64,000 bases of DNA, taken from the NCBI RefSeq assembly GCF_021272205.1, contig NZ_JAJSDX010000006.1, positions 62,001 through 126,000 of the forward strand. The letters are read 5' to 3'. The stretch comes from Pantoea sp. Mb-10. GTDB taxonomy: Bacteria > Pseudomonadota > Gammaproteobacteria > Enterobacterales > Enterobacteriaceae. Every line of letters begins with the position of its first letter. Positions within the stretch are counted from its first letter, which is position 1. The position numbers were made by a program, and so were the translations under genes. Positions 1 to 8,037 of the stretch are shown here, in pieces. The notes beneath the pieces were generated by a model. That model was not told where the DNA came from and ran no database searches. It was given only the letters and a program-made list of their open reading frames with translations.

Positions 1-136
1 CATTGACGCCTTTGTCAGCAAGCTTAAGCGAATTTAACCCTAACGCAGCAACAAAAAGCAGCATGGCAATGTTCGCCAGCGATGAGACAACTAACTTCGT
101 ACGCAACGTAACATTGCGTGAAAATGCTTGAATCAT
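1..136 (-). CDS. Methyl-accepting chemotaxis protein, N-terminal fragment (cut by window edge)
   Basis: The minus strand opens with ATG at 136 and reads into the left edge with no stop. The 45 visible residues begin MIQAFSRNVTLRTKLVVSSL, then a hydrophobic segment (ANIAMLLFVAALGL), then a polar stretch. This short basic N-terminus with one membrane helix is the usual start of a transmembrane chemoreceptor and resembles the start of the complete receptor at 3315-5144. The sensor and signalling parts lie outside the window, so the family call rests on the N-terminus only. A weak Shine-Dalgarno (TGGA) lies about 6-10 bases before the ATG. Confidence 0.6.
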   Translation of the reverse strand, partial: MIQAFSRNVTLRTKLVVSSLANIAMLLFVAALGLNSLKLADKGVN

Positions 137-857
137 GTTCATCCAGAGGCCTCGATAACAAGGTGAAATGTGGCTTAAGAAAGGAAAAGCGAATGCAACT
201 TGCCGCTACGTGGTCCTTGTTTCAGCAATACAGTTGTTATCGTCTGTCGCTGGGCTTATCTGAGCGTCTTTACGTAACTATAACTAATTCCTATTGCTAT
301 TATCGTTCCTATCAATTGAAAGCTGGCAGGGATCGACGCAAAGCACACTGATGTGCCGCACAGTGCATCATCAACAATCACAAGGTTCATTAGCGAGACT
401 GTAGGGGGCGGCGTGCATCCCGCCACAACGGGCTGACCTTCTCGTCCCGCTCATCAATAATACCTGTCATGCATTATTTAAAAGAGAAATTAATAGGCGA
501 AGTGCACTGGCTAACACCTTTCCTATTTAAGCGAAGCGGTAAAAATGAGGATTATTCCACATGAAAGTGGTCCGTTTGCGAATATGACGATTGACAGTAA
601 TATAAATTAAGAAAAACCTTCCTGATTTTACCGCTCCGTTTAAATAATTAAAAAATTTCGCTTCGCATGATGAATAAAATCTGATAACAATCATTTTTCA
701 TACCACTTTTGCGCAAGTCGCAGTAAAATTGCGTTATCCCTGATCGAACGCAACGATAAATATTAATCATTAAGATTCATCGAACCTTGATTGTGGTAAA
801 AACAGCACTACATTTATTTTTTGCTTTACATTGGTATAAATATTAAGAGGACGAAAA
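137..857. other. Intergenic region, AT-rich, no convincing gene
   Basis: About 720 bases separate the chemoreceptor start from the KGG-repeat gene. No reading frame here has both a plausible ribosome-binding site and protein-like composition. The only structure seen is a perfect 10-bp inverted pair, AGCGGTAAAA at 535-544 and TTTTACCGCT at 626-635, about 80 bases apart. The right part (600-857) is very AT-rich and probably holds the promoter of the downstream gene. Confidence 0.5.
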
Positions 858-1061
858 ATGACGGATTCTCACGATCTCGTTAAAGAGGAAGAACAAAAGA
901 AGCAGAGGCGAGGCGGCGCGGGTAACTTTGCTGAGAACAAAGAGCGAGCTGCTGAAGCAGGCCGTAAGGGTGGTCAGGTCAGTGGCGGCAACTTCAAAAA
1001 CGATCCTCAGCGCGCTATCGAAGCGGGCCGCAAAGGAGGTAAAATCAGCCGTCGTAAGTAA
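858..1061 (+). CDS. KGG-repeat general stress protein (YciG-like)
   Basis: The product is a 67-residue, highly charged protein. Two tandem copies of the KGG (stress-induced) motif form most of it: GNFAENKERAAEAGRKGGQ and GNFKNDPQRAIEAGRKGGK, with a basic tail SRRK. E. coli YciG has the same architecture and similar size; such proteins are induced in stationary phase or stress and have no known enzymatic activity. A good ribosome-binding site (AAGAGGA, 846-852) precedes the ATG. It stands alone, with more than 500 bases to either neighbour. The family assignment is firm; the cellular role is not known. Confidence 0.85.
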   Translation: MTDSHDLVKEEEQKKQRRGGAGNFAENKERAAEAGRKGGQVSGGNFKNDPQRAIEAGRKGGKISRRK

Positions 1062-1571
1062 TTTCTGAGCCGTTTTCTGAATAGTAGTTTTCTTTGTTGC
1101 ATTATCCAAGCGCTCTCCTGACGCTGCGTTACCGCTTCGCTAAATCAGCATCGGGAGAGTTATCTCTTTCTTCAGGGCGTAATTGGCGTCTTATTAATCG
1201 CAAAAGTGGTTTTATCGTCACGCTTACCTGCGAGGCTGTAACTGCTATTTCTTATTTTTTTAAATCAGCGCTCAGTTATTATCACGCTTTTCATATTTTA
1301 TATTTGTACAAATCACACATGATTGTACACTTTTGTTAACCTCCTTTTTAGAACCTATATTTATTATTAGCACTTTTATTTAGCAATTAACGCTGTCTCA
1401 CTTTGCCTGGTTTATAACCTGCGTTTCGCACCCCTTTGCACAGGCATGTTATGCCGCTTGGTATCGTACCGATCGCACACGCGGTGATCTGCGTTCAATA
1501 ATCCTGGCTACAGTGTGTAAGTACGCTGCAAACAATTTTTGCAGCAGGAATACGAATCAAGAGAGGTCAGC
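1062..1571. other. Intergenic region with nothing recognised
   Basis: About 510 bases lie between the KGG gene and the ybiI-like gene. I see no gene, no strong hairpin with a T-tract and no repeat. Short open frames in this stretch lack ribosome-binding sites. The last part probably carries the promoter of the ybiI-like gene. Confidence 0.4.
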
Positions 1572-1838
1572 ATGGCAGGCGGTTGGTCCGAAGATGGTGC
1601 GGTGCAAAAACAGATTGATGCCACCGTTGATGACGCTGTCGCCAGGGCGCGCAGCCATCTCAATCAGGGTAAAAGTGCACAGTATTGTGAAGCGTGTGGT
1701 GAACCGATACCGGAAGCGCGCCGCCTGGCGTTACCCGGCGTGCAATACTGCGTAGCGTGTCAGCAAAAGCTGGATGAAAAAGAGGCAAGTCACAGCGGGT
1801 ACAATCGGCGAGGCAGTAAGGATAGCCAACTGCGCTGA
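1572..1838 (+). CDS. ybiI: DksA/TraR-type C4 zinc-finger protein, YbiI-like
   Basis: The product is 88 residues, the length of E. coli YbiI, and keeps its landmarks: an N-terminal GGW, a helical middle, a zinc finger C39-x2-C42-x17-C60-x2-C63, and the C-terminal ending GYNRRGSKDSQLR. The family shares the zinc finger of DksA/TraR, but this protein lacks the long coiled coil that DksA inserts into RNA polymerase, so its action is unknown. The chosen ATG at 1572 is preceded by GAGAGG; an upstream in-frame ATG at 1539 would add 11 residues not seen in YbiI. The gene is single, with a convergent diguanylate cyclase 44 bases downstream. Confidence 0.85.
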   Translation: MAGGWSEDGAVQKQIDATVDDAVARARSHLNQGKSAQYCEACGEPIPEARRLALPGVQYCVACQQKLDEKEASHSGYNRRGSKDSQLR

Positions 1839-1882
1839 CTGGCCGCCTTCAAGACGCATGGCAGCCTGTTTGCGCTCAATAT

Positions 1883-2950
1883 TCAGGTACTCTGCTCTTG
1901 CCATAAGCGTACATCATTACGCCCGGCGCGCTTAACGTCGTAGAGTGCTTCGTCAGCGTGACGCAACCATTGGGTCAGTGATTCAGCGCGACTGGCAGAA
2001 GCGATGCCAATGCTGACCGAGCAGCGATATGCTTGCGCGGCGGGTAGACGTACGGTGGCTATCTTTTCCTGCAACCTTCTGGCAAGGATCACCACGGATT
2101 CATCGCTGGCATGGTGAATAATCACGCTTAACTCATCGCCGCCCAACCGCGCCGGTATGTCTTGCAGGCCAACATAATTGCGCAGCAGCGCTGAGATCTC
2201 AGCGAGCAAAAAGTCACCCGCCTCATGCCCCCACGTATCGTTCACCGTTTTAAAATGGTCGACGTCCATCAGCAGCAGATAAGCCGCACTTTCACCACGA
2301 CGGGTACATAAAAACTCGCTTTCCAGATGCCGTTCAAACAGGCGTCGATTGGGAAGCTGCAAACCGGGATCCATTAATGCGATGCGTTCCAGCTCGCGGT
2401 TACGCTTGCGTAGCTGCAGCGTGAGATTGTAGGAGGTCACACTCAGCGCGAGGAGATAGCACGTTGCCAGCGGCAGCGTCAGCCACACGGTTTGCATGCT
2501 GAAGTGAAGCGTAAGCTTTGTGCCATCCATTAACCAGGTCAGCGCGAACCCACAAAAGAAGGCTTTTAGCGCGGCGAGCAGGAGCGAACCGCCACCCGCC
2601 GAGTAACGATCCGACGCGAGCACCGCCATCATGACAAACGAAGGCAAAGGGCTTAAGGCCATTAGCGCCACCCATATCCCGCCAAAGGCGGCATCCAGCG
2701 TCAAATTTTGTCGCTCAACAACCGTGCTGTCTTCTGCTCGCAGCGCCCGATGATGCGCAAGCCATGGCCAAAAATAAGCGTTAATAAACAAAAGAAGACA
2801 AATAAACGGGCTGCGGTGCTGCTCAAGCAGTACCGATAAAATCGGGAAAAAACAGAGGATCGTGCCGAGTTGACGCATGATAAACATTCTGCGCACGAAA
2901 CGCTGGGAACGCCGTTTAAGATGGCCGACATCAGGCGAATAATAATTCAT
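1883..2950 (-). CDS. MASE2-GGDEF membrane diguanylate cyclase
   Basis: The protein has 355 residues. The N-terminal half (about 20-180) is a hydrophobic multi-helix region with the features of the MASE2 sensor of AdrA/DgcC (RRMFIMRQLG start; VERQNLTLDAAFGG in the middle). A GGDEF domain follows (about 185-350): DPGLQLPNRRLF, MDVDHFKTVNDTWGHEAGD, and an active-site motif GGDEL at 270-274. The family makes cyclic di-GMP from two GTP at the inner membrane and promotes biofilm over motility. The inhibitory RxxD site six residues before the motif reads GLQD, so product feedback is probably absent. It ends convergently with the ybiI-like gene. Confidence 0.88.
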   Translation of the reverse strand: MNYYSPDVGHLKRRSQRFVRRMFIMRQLGTILCFFPILSVLLEQHRSPFICLLLFINAYFWPWLAHHRALRAEDSTVVERQNLTLDAAFGGIWVALMALSPLPSFVMMAVLASDRYSAGGGSLLLAALKAFFCGFALTWLMDGTKLTLHFSMQTVWLTLPLATCYLLALSVTSYNLTLQLRKRNRELERIALMDPGLQLPNRRLFERHLESEFLCTRRGESAAYLLLMDVDHFKTVNDTWGHEAGDFLLAEISALLRNYVGLQDIPARLGGDELSVIIHHASDESVVILARRLQEKIATVRLPAAQAYRCSVSIGIASASRAESLTQWLRHADEALYDVKRAGRNDVRLWQEQST

Positions 2951-3090
2951 GGGTAAGCGATCAAGGGTGGCGGTAATCGCTATGTTAACGGGAAAACGCG
3001 CTTGCCTTTAATTTATTTTTAAGAATTTTCTCCTTGCCTAAACAATTCATCGCCTTTTGATTAAAGTTGCTCGTGTTTTCGCGCGCTGAA

Positions 3091-3104
3091 CTGATTACAG
3101 TGAA
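3091..3104 (-). repeat. Stray exact copy of the RepA iteron
   Basis: The 14-mer CTGATTACAGTGAA, the reverse complement of the iteron TTCACTGTAATCAG that surrounds repA, occurs here about 9.9 kb from the nearest copy in the main array. The chance of an exact 14-mer match in 64 kb on both strands is about 0.0005, so it is very unlikely to be random. It is probably a RepA-binding site. Confidence 0.8.
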
Positions 3105-3255
3105 TCCTGTTAAGCCATCCCCCTCCCCTCTCGCTTTGCGAGGCCGATAAAAGAACATTTTGTAAGATCAGCCGTAAACTTTTTGAATCACGCTGGAAAG
3201 GTGAAACTGCACGAATAAGCGCATGATGCCCGCGCTCGTGGCGGAAACGGGAAAT

Positions 3256-3286
3256 AAAAAAGGATCGCAATGCGCGATCCTTTTTT
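3256..3286 (-). terminator. Rho-independent terminator of the chemoreceptor gene (bidirectional)
   Basis: GGATCGC (3262-3268) and GCGATCC (3274-3280) form a 7-bp stem, flanked by an A-run on the left and a T-run on the right. Read on the minus strand it lies just after the stop of the receptor at 3315 and ends in Ts. Confidence 0.8.
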
Positions 3287-3314
3287 GACTCAGGGCAAAC
3301 ATCCGTCCTTGAGG

Positions 3315-5144
3315 TTAGCCGTTCTGCAGGCGGAACTGCGTTACCAGCTGCGACAATCGCACAGCCTGCTCTTCAAGCGAATGGGCAGAATGCGAGGAGG
3401 CACTGACTAAAGACGCATTTTGTTGAGTGGTGGTGTCCAATTCTCCTACCGCGCGGGCAATCTGCTCAATGCCGCGACTTTGCTCATCGGAGGCGGCGGA
3501 AATCTCTTCCATGATCTCGTTGACGTGGTTAATGCTGGCCACGATCTGCTCCATGGTTTCACCGGCGCGTGCGACCTGCTGGTGACCACTGCTGATGCGG
3601 GAAACCGATTCACCAATCAGCTGCTCAATGTCTTTCGCGGCACCTGCGCTGCGCTGGGCAAGATTACGCACTTCACTCGCCACCACCGCAAAGCCACGGC
3701 CTTGCTCGCCCGCGCGAGCCGCTTCAACTGCGGCATTCAGCGCGAGGATATTGGTCTGAAAAGCAATGCTATTAATGACGGCGGTAATATCGGCAATTTT
3801 CTTTGAACTCTCAGAAATGTCACCCATGGTGCTTACCACATCACGCACCGCGACACCGCCCTGATTGGCGTTACGCCGGGCCTCTGCGGCAATTTGACTG
3901 GCATGGCGCGCATTATCGGCATTGTTTTTCACGGTAGATGTCAGCTGCTCCATGCTCGCCGCCGTTTCTACTACCGCCGCCGCTTGCTGTTCCGTACGGG
4001 AAGAGAGGTCCAGATTACCCTGATTAATCTCACTTGCCGCTTGTGAAACACTGTCAACGCTGTTGCGCACATCGCCTATCATGCTTTGAAGACGCGCATT
4101 CATGCGCCCCATCGCCGCAGTGAGCTTGCCAAACTCATCCTGCCGATCGGCGGTAATATGAGAACGCAGATCGCCACTGGCAATGCGCTCTGCCAGCGCC
4201 AGGTTGTGGAATAAGGGACGGGTAATTTGACGAATGATATACCACGCTACCAGCACGCCAAACAGGATAGCTAAGCCACCGATGAGCATCATCAGCGCTG
4301 CCGAGCCTTTGGCAAGCACGTCGTTACGCGCTTTCACTATCGTGATGATCTTCTTAATGGTGGCGCTGCTGCTGTCGCCTGCCACTTTAACGGTATTCTC
4401 CGCACTGCGAAGCTGCGCATAGCTGTTTGCTGCCTGCAGGCTAAGATCTTTGAAGCGCTCGGTATCGTGCCAGAGCGAGGTAAAACCGCTCTGCTGCTCC
4501 GCGGGCAACTGCGCTAACAGAGATTTCATATCATCGCTGGCCTGGCGGAAATGCGTCTCCAGCGTGGCCCGTAGCGTATCCGATGCATTAAAGCGCAGCG
4601 CCCATGCCTCTTCGCGCACGTTGCTGATGGTAAACAGCTGTTGATAAATCTTGTTGGTTATCGCGGGGTCACTGACGGGAGTCTGAATCAGCTGCATATA
4701 ACGCGCCGTCATATCTTGTTGGCTGAGAGAATCCAACTGCGCGCGCTGCGCATTAAGCTGCGCCGTGGCCTGCGTCATCGCGCCGATGCTGTTCTGAAAG
4801 GCCGCGAGGTGCTCGTCGAGTTGATTAATCAGCGCCTCGGCGTCTCGGCTCCATGAAAGCTGTTTGGCTTCTCGGTTCATACGCTGCGCGTGACTAACGT
4901 AGTCCGCCATCGCCTGTCCCGCTTTGTCGTCACCGTAGAGATACTTGAGTCGATTGATCTTGGCCTGAAACACGTCGATATTGACGTCGTAAATCAGGTT
5001 CGTTTTTTGATAAATGTCGTGGATTTCAGTGAAGCGCTGCACGCTAAGCCCGGTAGCGAGCGCCACTAACAAAAGTACGATGCCAAATCCTGCTGATAAC
5101 TTACGTGTAATGCGGACATTCCGTAATCGGGATAGCAGTCCCAT
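3315..5144 (-). CDS. Methyl-accepting chemotaxis protein
   Basis: The protein has 609 residues: a membrane helix at about 16-35, a periplasmic all-helical sensor (about 36-280), a second helix at about 281-303, a HAMP linker (about 304-356), and a signalling domain with the conserved hairpin tip ([31 protein letters not shown] split over the tip). It senses a ligand outside the inner membrane and controls CheA through CheW. The sensor is divergent, so the ligand is unknown. The C-terminus (FRLQNG) lacks the NWETF-type CheR/CheB tether found on high-abundance receptors. AGGAG stands 8 bases before the ATG. A sigma-28 type promoter lies upstream at 5190-5216 and a terminator follows. Confidence 0.95.
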   Translation of the reverse strand: MGLLSRLRNVRITRKLSAGFGIVLLLVALATGLSVQRFTEIHDIYQKTNLIYDVNIDVFQAKINRLKYLYGDDKAGQAMADYVSHAQRMNREAKQLSWSRDAEALINQLDEHLAAFQNSIGAMTQATAQLNAQRAQLDSLSQQDMTARYMQLIQTPVSDPAITNKIYQQLFTISNVREEAWALRFNASDTLRATLETHFRQASDDMKSLLAQLPAEQQSGFTSLWHDTERFKDLSLQAANSYAQLRSAENTVKVAGDSSSATIKKIITIVKARNDVLAKGSAALMMLIGGLAILFGVLVAWYIIRQITRPLFHNLALAERIASGDLRSHITADRQDEFGKLTAAMGRMNARLQSMIGDVRNSVDSVSQAASEINQGNLDLSSRTEQQAAAVVETAASMEQLTSTVKNNADNARHASQIAAEARRNANQGGVAVRDVVSTMGDISESSKKIADITAVINSIAFQTNILALNAAVEAARAGEQGRGFAVVASEVRNLAQRSAGAAKDIEQLIGESVSRISSGHQQVARAGETMEQIVASINHVNEIMEEISAASDEQSRGIEQIARAVGELDTTTQQNASLVSASSHSAHSLEEQAVRLSQLVTQFRLQNG

Positions 5145-5189
5145 GTTCTCGCTCCTGAGATGATTATTTTTATCGCTTTCGTGAGAGAG

Positions 5190-5216
5190 TTATCGGTGCG
5201 GGCAAAGAAAGATTTA
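5190..5216 (-). promoter_or_regulatory. Sigma-28 (FliA) type promoter of the chemoreceptor gene
   Basis: On the minus strand TAAA is followed by exactly 15 bases and then ACCGATAA. The FliA consensus is TAAA-N15-GCCGATAA, so only one position differs. It lies 46 bases upstream of the receptor ATG, which places the gene in the motility regulon. Confidence 0.75.
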
Positions 5217-5265
5217 ACTTGCTGGTAATAAAAAGAAAAATTTCAGTAGATGATCGCGTTGGACA

Positions 5266-5290
5266 GGGCGATTTCAGGGTGAAATCGCCC
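5266..5290. repeat. P1-like parS box, outlying copy
   Basis: Arms GGGCGATTTCA (5266-5276) and TGAAATCGCCC (5280-5290) form a perfect 11-bp inverted repeat with a 3-base centre. It contains ATTTCA/TGAAAT heptamer-like boxes flanked by GGCGA and TCGCC, the A-box and B-box elements of P1 parS. A further ATTTCAG lies at 5240-5246. A T-run follows on the plus strand, but no plus-strand gene precedes it. It could also act as a weak terminator for the dehydrogenase gene on the other strand. Confidence 0.6.
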
Positions 5291-5300
5291 TTTTTATCTT

Positions 5301-6353
5301 TTACGCCCACTGCGTGGCAGCGATATCGATCACAAAGCGATACTTAACGTCACCCTTCAACATGCGAGAGAAGGCAGTTTCGACGCCCTCGCCTGTGATT
5401 AATTCAACGTCAGCAGTGATGTTGTGTTGACCACAGAAATTCAGCATTTCCTGCGTCTCCTTGATACTGCCAATGGACGATCCGCTGATGCTCAACCGAC
5501 GAAACACCATTGGTGTCACATCCGGCGCCAGATGGGGTGACTCGGGGATCCCCACCAGCACCAAGCGTCCGTTGGTGGCAAGCGTTGCCAGGTAAGGATT
5601 CAGGTCGTGCGGCGCGGAGACGCAATCGATAATAAAGTCCAACGACGTTCGCGCCGCAGCCATCTGCGCCGCGTCGCGTGAGACCACCACATTGCTCGCG
5701 CCGAGACGACGCGCATCGTCGCCTTTCTCCGGGGACGTAGTAAAGAGCGTGACTTCTGCACCCATTGCGGACGCCAGTTTTACGGCCATGTGCCCTAACC
5801 CGCCCAATCCTACTACGCCCACTTTGTCGCCGGCGGATACATTGAAGTGTCGCAGCGGAGACCAAACCGTCACACCTGCACACAATAAGGGGGCTACACC
5901 GGGCAGCGGTAAATTGCCCGGCACCGCGACCACGAAGTCTTCATTCACAATGGTATGCTGCGCATAGCCGCCCCACGTGCTGTCGCCGGTATATTTGTCG
6001 ATACCGTTATAGGTTGGCGTAAACCCTGCTTCGCAGTATTGCGCTTCCTGCTGCTGACAAAAGTGGCATTCACGGCAAGCGTCTACCATCACGCCCACGC
6101 CCACCACGTCGCCTGCTTTATAGCGGGAAACGTGAGATCCCGTGGCCGCCACGCGGCCGATGATTTCGTGGCCAGGCACCATCGGGTAGCGACTGACGGC
6201 CCATTCGTTTCGCGCCATATGCAGATCGGAATGGCAAACGCCGCAATAAAGAATATCAATTTTGACGTCATGGGGCTGCAGGGCGCGCAGCGTAATCGCG
6301 TCGGTAATAAGCGGTTGTGTTGCATCGTGGGCAACCAGTGCGTTGATTTTCAT
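5301..6353 (-). CDS. Zinc-dependent NADP alcohol dehydrogenase, YahK/cinnamyl-alcohol type
   Basis: The product of 350 residues is a medium-chain dehydrogenase/reductase. Catalytic zinc residues are visible in [10 protein letters not shown] (C37) and GHE (H62), structural zinc cysteines in CRECHFCQQQEAQYC, and the nucleotide fold in GLGGLGHMAVK. The family reduces aldehydes to alcohols with NADPH in the cytoplasm. The start at 6353 (MKINALVAHD) is chosen because GAGAGG precedes it; an in-frame ATG at 6365 has no ribosome-binding site. It is divergent from an HxlR regulator, which probably controls it through the repeats at 6430-6446. Confidence 0.9.
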   Translation of the reverse strand: MKINALVAHDATQPLITDAITLRALQPHDVKIDILYCGVCHSDLHMARNEWAVSRYPMVPGHEIIGRVAATGSHVSRYKAGDVVGVGVMVDACRECHFCQQQEAQYCEAGFTPTYNGIDKYTGDSTWGGYAQHTIVNEDFVVAVPGNLPLPGVAPLLCAGVTVWSPLRHFNVSAGDKVGVVGLGGLGHMAVKLASAMGAEVTLFTTSPEKGDDARRLGASNVVVSRDAAQMAAARTSLDFIIDCVSAPHDLNPYLATLATNGRLVLVGIPESPHLAPDVTPMVFRRLSISGSSIGSIKETQEMLNFCGQHNITADVELITGEGVETAFSRMLKGDVKYRFVIDIAATQWA

Positions 6354-6394
6354 CGAGCCTCTCATGAGTGTTGGCGTCAGAGTGCGAAAGGCGG

Positions 6395-6408
6395 CAGACT
6401 ATAGTGAA
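6395..6408 (-). repeat. Degenerate iteron-like sequence in the yahK-hxlR spacer
   Basis: CAGACTATAGTGAA matches the reverse iteron CTGATTACAGTGAA at 11 of 14 positions. On its own this would be ignored, but a one-mismatch copy lies 93 bases away at 6501 in the same spacer, and TATAGTGAA is also seen in the degenerate copies beside repA. Confidence 0.35.
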
Positions 6409-6429
6409 TGCGGTGCCATTTTGATAGTA

Positions 6430-6446
6430 GTTACCTTTTGGTTACC
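6430..6446. promoter_or_regulatory. Probable HxlR operator: tandem GTTACC repeats
   Basis: GTTACC occurs at 6430-6435 and again at 6441-6446, an 11-base period, about one helical turn. The pair sits in the divergent spacer between the dehydrogenase and the HxlR gene. HxlR proteins bind such paired sites as dimers and usually control the divergent neighbour. Confidence 0.45.
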
Positions 6447-6500
6447 ACAATAATGCGCGGGCAGCAGATAACTGCATACGCTCTCGGAAAGATATAAACA

Positions 6501-6514
6501 TTCACTGTAATGAG
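6501..6514 (+). repeat. Iteron copy with one mismatch, overlapping the hxlR ribosome-binding site
   Basis: TTCACTGTAATGAG differs from the RepA iteron TTCACTGTAATCAG only at position 12. Its end overlaps the GAGGAG ribosome-binding site (6512-6517) of the HxlR gene, so RepA binding here could affect that gene. The effect is inferred only. Confidence 0.55.
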
Positions 6515-6522
6515 GAGACGCT

Positions 6523-6930
6523 ATGCCAGCTTGGGTCGACGGTAAATTGGTTTTCTATGCGGACTCTCCCCCGCGTCGATTGATGGATCTTTTTTCGCTG
6601 AAGTGGAGCAGCATGGTTCTGCACGCGCTTTATCATTGGCCCGAGGGGCGGGCGCGTACCGGAGAATTGCAGCGAAGTTTGCAGGGCATTTCAAAAAAAA
6701 TGCTGTTTCAAACGCTGAAAGAATTGGAGCTGAGAGGGCTGATCGCACGACACGTTTACGATGTCGTGCCGCCTAAAGTGGACTATCGTCTCACCCCGCT
6801 GGGTAAGACGTTTGCAGAGCCCATTGAGCAGATGTATCAATGGGGTCTGGCGCACCAGACGGCGCTCGATGCCATGGAAGCCCATTTGCATTCAGCGCAT
6901 CTGACGCCCCCTGACGACAGTGAACGTTAA
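6523..6930 (+). CDS. HxlR-family transcriptional regulator
   Basis: The protein has 135 residues and a winged helix of the HxlR (MarR-like) family: FSLKWSSMVLHALYHWP, then ARTGELQRSLQGISKKMLFQTLKELELRGLI, a wing, and YRLTPLGKTFAEPI. These dimeric regulators usually repress or activate the divergent redox gene, here the alcohol dehydrogenase. The N-terminal cysteine that many thiol- or quinone-sensing relatives use is missing; this protein has no cysteine at all, so direct thiol sensing is unlikely. GAGGAG precedes the ATG. The stop codon lies inside the left arm of a hairpin terminator. Confidence 0.88.
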   Translation: MPAWVDGKLVFYADSPPRRLMDLFSLKWSSMVLHALYHWPEGRARTGELQRSLQGISKKMLFQTLKELELRGLIARHVYDVVPPKVDYRLTPLGKTFAEPIEQMYQWGLAHQTALDAMEAHLHSAHLTPPDDSER

Positions 6931-6950
6931 AGCGTGAACCACGCTTTAAC
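6926..6950. terminator. Hairpin between convergent hxlR-type and phosphatase genes
   Basis: GTTAAAGCGTG (6926-6936) and CACGCTTTAAC (6940-6950) are perfect 11-bp arms with a 3-base loop. The left arm includes the hxlR-type stop codon. There is no long T-tract, but the position between two convergent genes fits a shared terminator. Confidence 0.6.
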
Positions 6951-6958
6951 GACGGGCA

Positions 6959-7780
6959 TTACGCAAATGGCGTCTCACGCGCCAGCAGGCGTGCAATCAC
7001 ATTGAGCGCCCCTTCCTCGTTATTGCTTTGTGTTCTATAACGCGCAACTTTTGCTACGGCGTCTGCCGCATTATCCATGGCGAAGCTGTAACACGCCTGG
7101 CGCAGCATTTCGAGGTCGTTCGCGCTATCTCCGATAGCCAGCACTTCACAATCATCAATGCCCCATTTCTGCTGCAGCAGCGCAATGCCGTGTGCCTTGT
7201 GACAGCCGGGGATGATCAAGTCCACAAAGCCAAAACCGCTGGAGACCGGATGCATAATATTTTCAATCGCGCCTAATTCCCCGTGTAAGCGCTCCAGCAG
7301 CGCATCCACATTTTCGTGAGCGAGGTTCAGAGAGAATTTAAAAATGGTGTCATCTATGGCGTATAAATCATCGCGCTTTTCGAGACGGCGATAATGATTA
7401 GCCAGCATGGCCATCACCTCATCGGGCATAGAGGCGTGGACATACGCGCCGTTACGTCCGCACACCACCGTGCTGATATCTGGCTCTTTTGCCAAAATGT
7501 CGAGCACCTGATGTACACGCTCTGGCGCCAATTCCCCGCAAAAAATGACCTCATCACCTTGGGATACCCATGCGCCATTTTCCGCGACGAAGGCAATTTC
7601 ATCTTTTATCTCTGGGAAATAGTGCTGTAGCTGAAAATACTGGTTCCCGCTTGCGACCACAAAATGGATACCCTGTTCTTTCAGTAACGCATACTGACGC
7701 GCGAAACGCTGCGCATTGTATTGTTTGTTGTCATCAAGAAACGTTCCATCCATATCCACCGCGATCAATTTAACTGCCAT
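6959..7780 (-). CDS. ybiV: HAD-superfamily sugar phosphatase, YbiV/SupH-like
   Basis: The 273-residue protein is a Cof-type HAD hydrolase, the length of YbiV. Motif I is DMDGTF (Asp nucleophile plus acid/base Asp), motif II lies in FVVASGNQ, and motif IV is GDSANDLEM. The cap region shares long stretches with YbiV such as VSSGFGFVDLIIPGCHKA. The family removes phosphate from sugar phosphates and other small metabolites in the cytoplasm and binds Mg2+. In E. coli ybiV and ybiI lie in the same chromosomal area; here a relative of each is within 6 kb. It is a single gene; the exact substrate is unknown. Confidence 0.88.
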   Translation of the reverse strand: MAVKLIAVDMDGTFLDDNKQYNAQRFARQYALLKEQGIHFVVASGNQYFQLQHYFPEIKDEIAFVAENGAWVSQGDEVIFCGELAPERVHQVLDILAKEPDISTVVCGRNGAYVHASMPDEVMAMLANHYRRLEKRDDLYAIDDTIFKFSLNLAHENVDALLERLHGELGAIENIMHPVSSGFGFVDLIIPGCHKAHGIALLQQKWGIDDCEVLAIGDSANDLEMLRQACYSFAMDNAADAVAKVARYRTQSNNEEGALNVIARLLARETPFA

Positions 7781-8037
7781 TTTGCGCTCCTGTATTGTGA
7801 ACCACTATTCCGTTCGGCTGTGAAAAGGTTTTCATTAAGCTTACTCGCGCTAAGGATTATTGAGAATGTGAATAATGAGTTTGTTAACCGCTTTCAGAGC
7901 TTTCTCGCGATTGAGGTATCACGGCGGGCGCGTTTGCAACAAGAAGAAGCCAGGCAGAGAGGATATTCATGCAGGCGCAGCGGTTGCTGACAGCGCGCAA
8001 TACGGTGTATTGCATTGCGCGCTGGTCCAGAGATCGC

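Larger units (their letters stand above)
2951..3314. other. Intergenic region with a stray iteron and a terminator
   Basis: This 364-base gap lies between the start of the diguanylate cyclase gene and the end of the chemoreceptor gene. It contains an exact copy of the RepA iteron at 3091-3104 and a hairpin terminator at 3256-3286; both are listed separately. I see no gene in it. Confidence 0.6.

Noticed and set aside
118..351. Plus-strand open frame of 77 codons near the left edge
   Set aside because: It overlaps the chemoreceptor start on the other strand, has no ribosome-binding site and no protein-like pattern.
835..840. Extended -10 like TGGTATAAA just before the KGG gene
   Set aside because: Transcription from it would start at or inside the ribosome-binding site, leaving almost no leader, and no -35 is visible.
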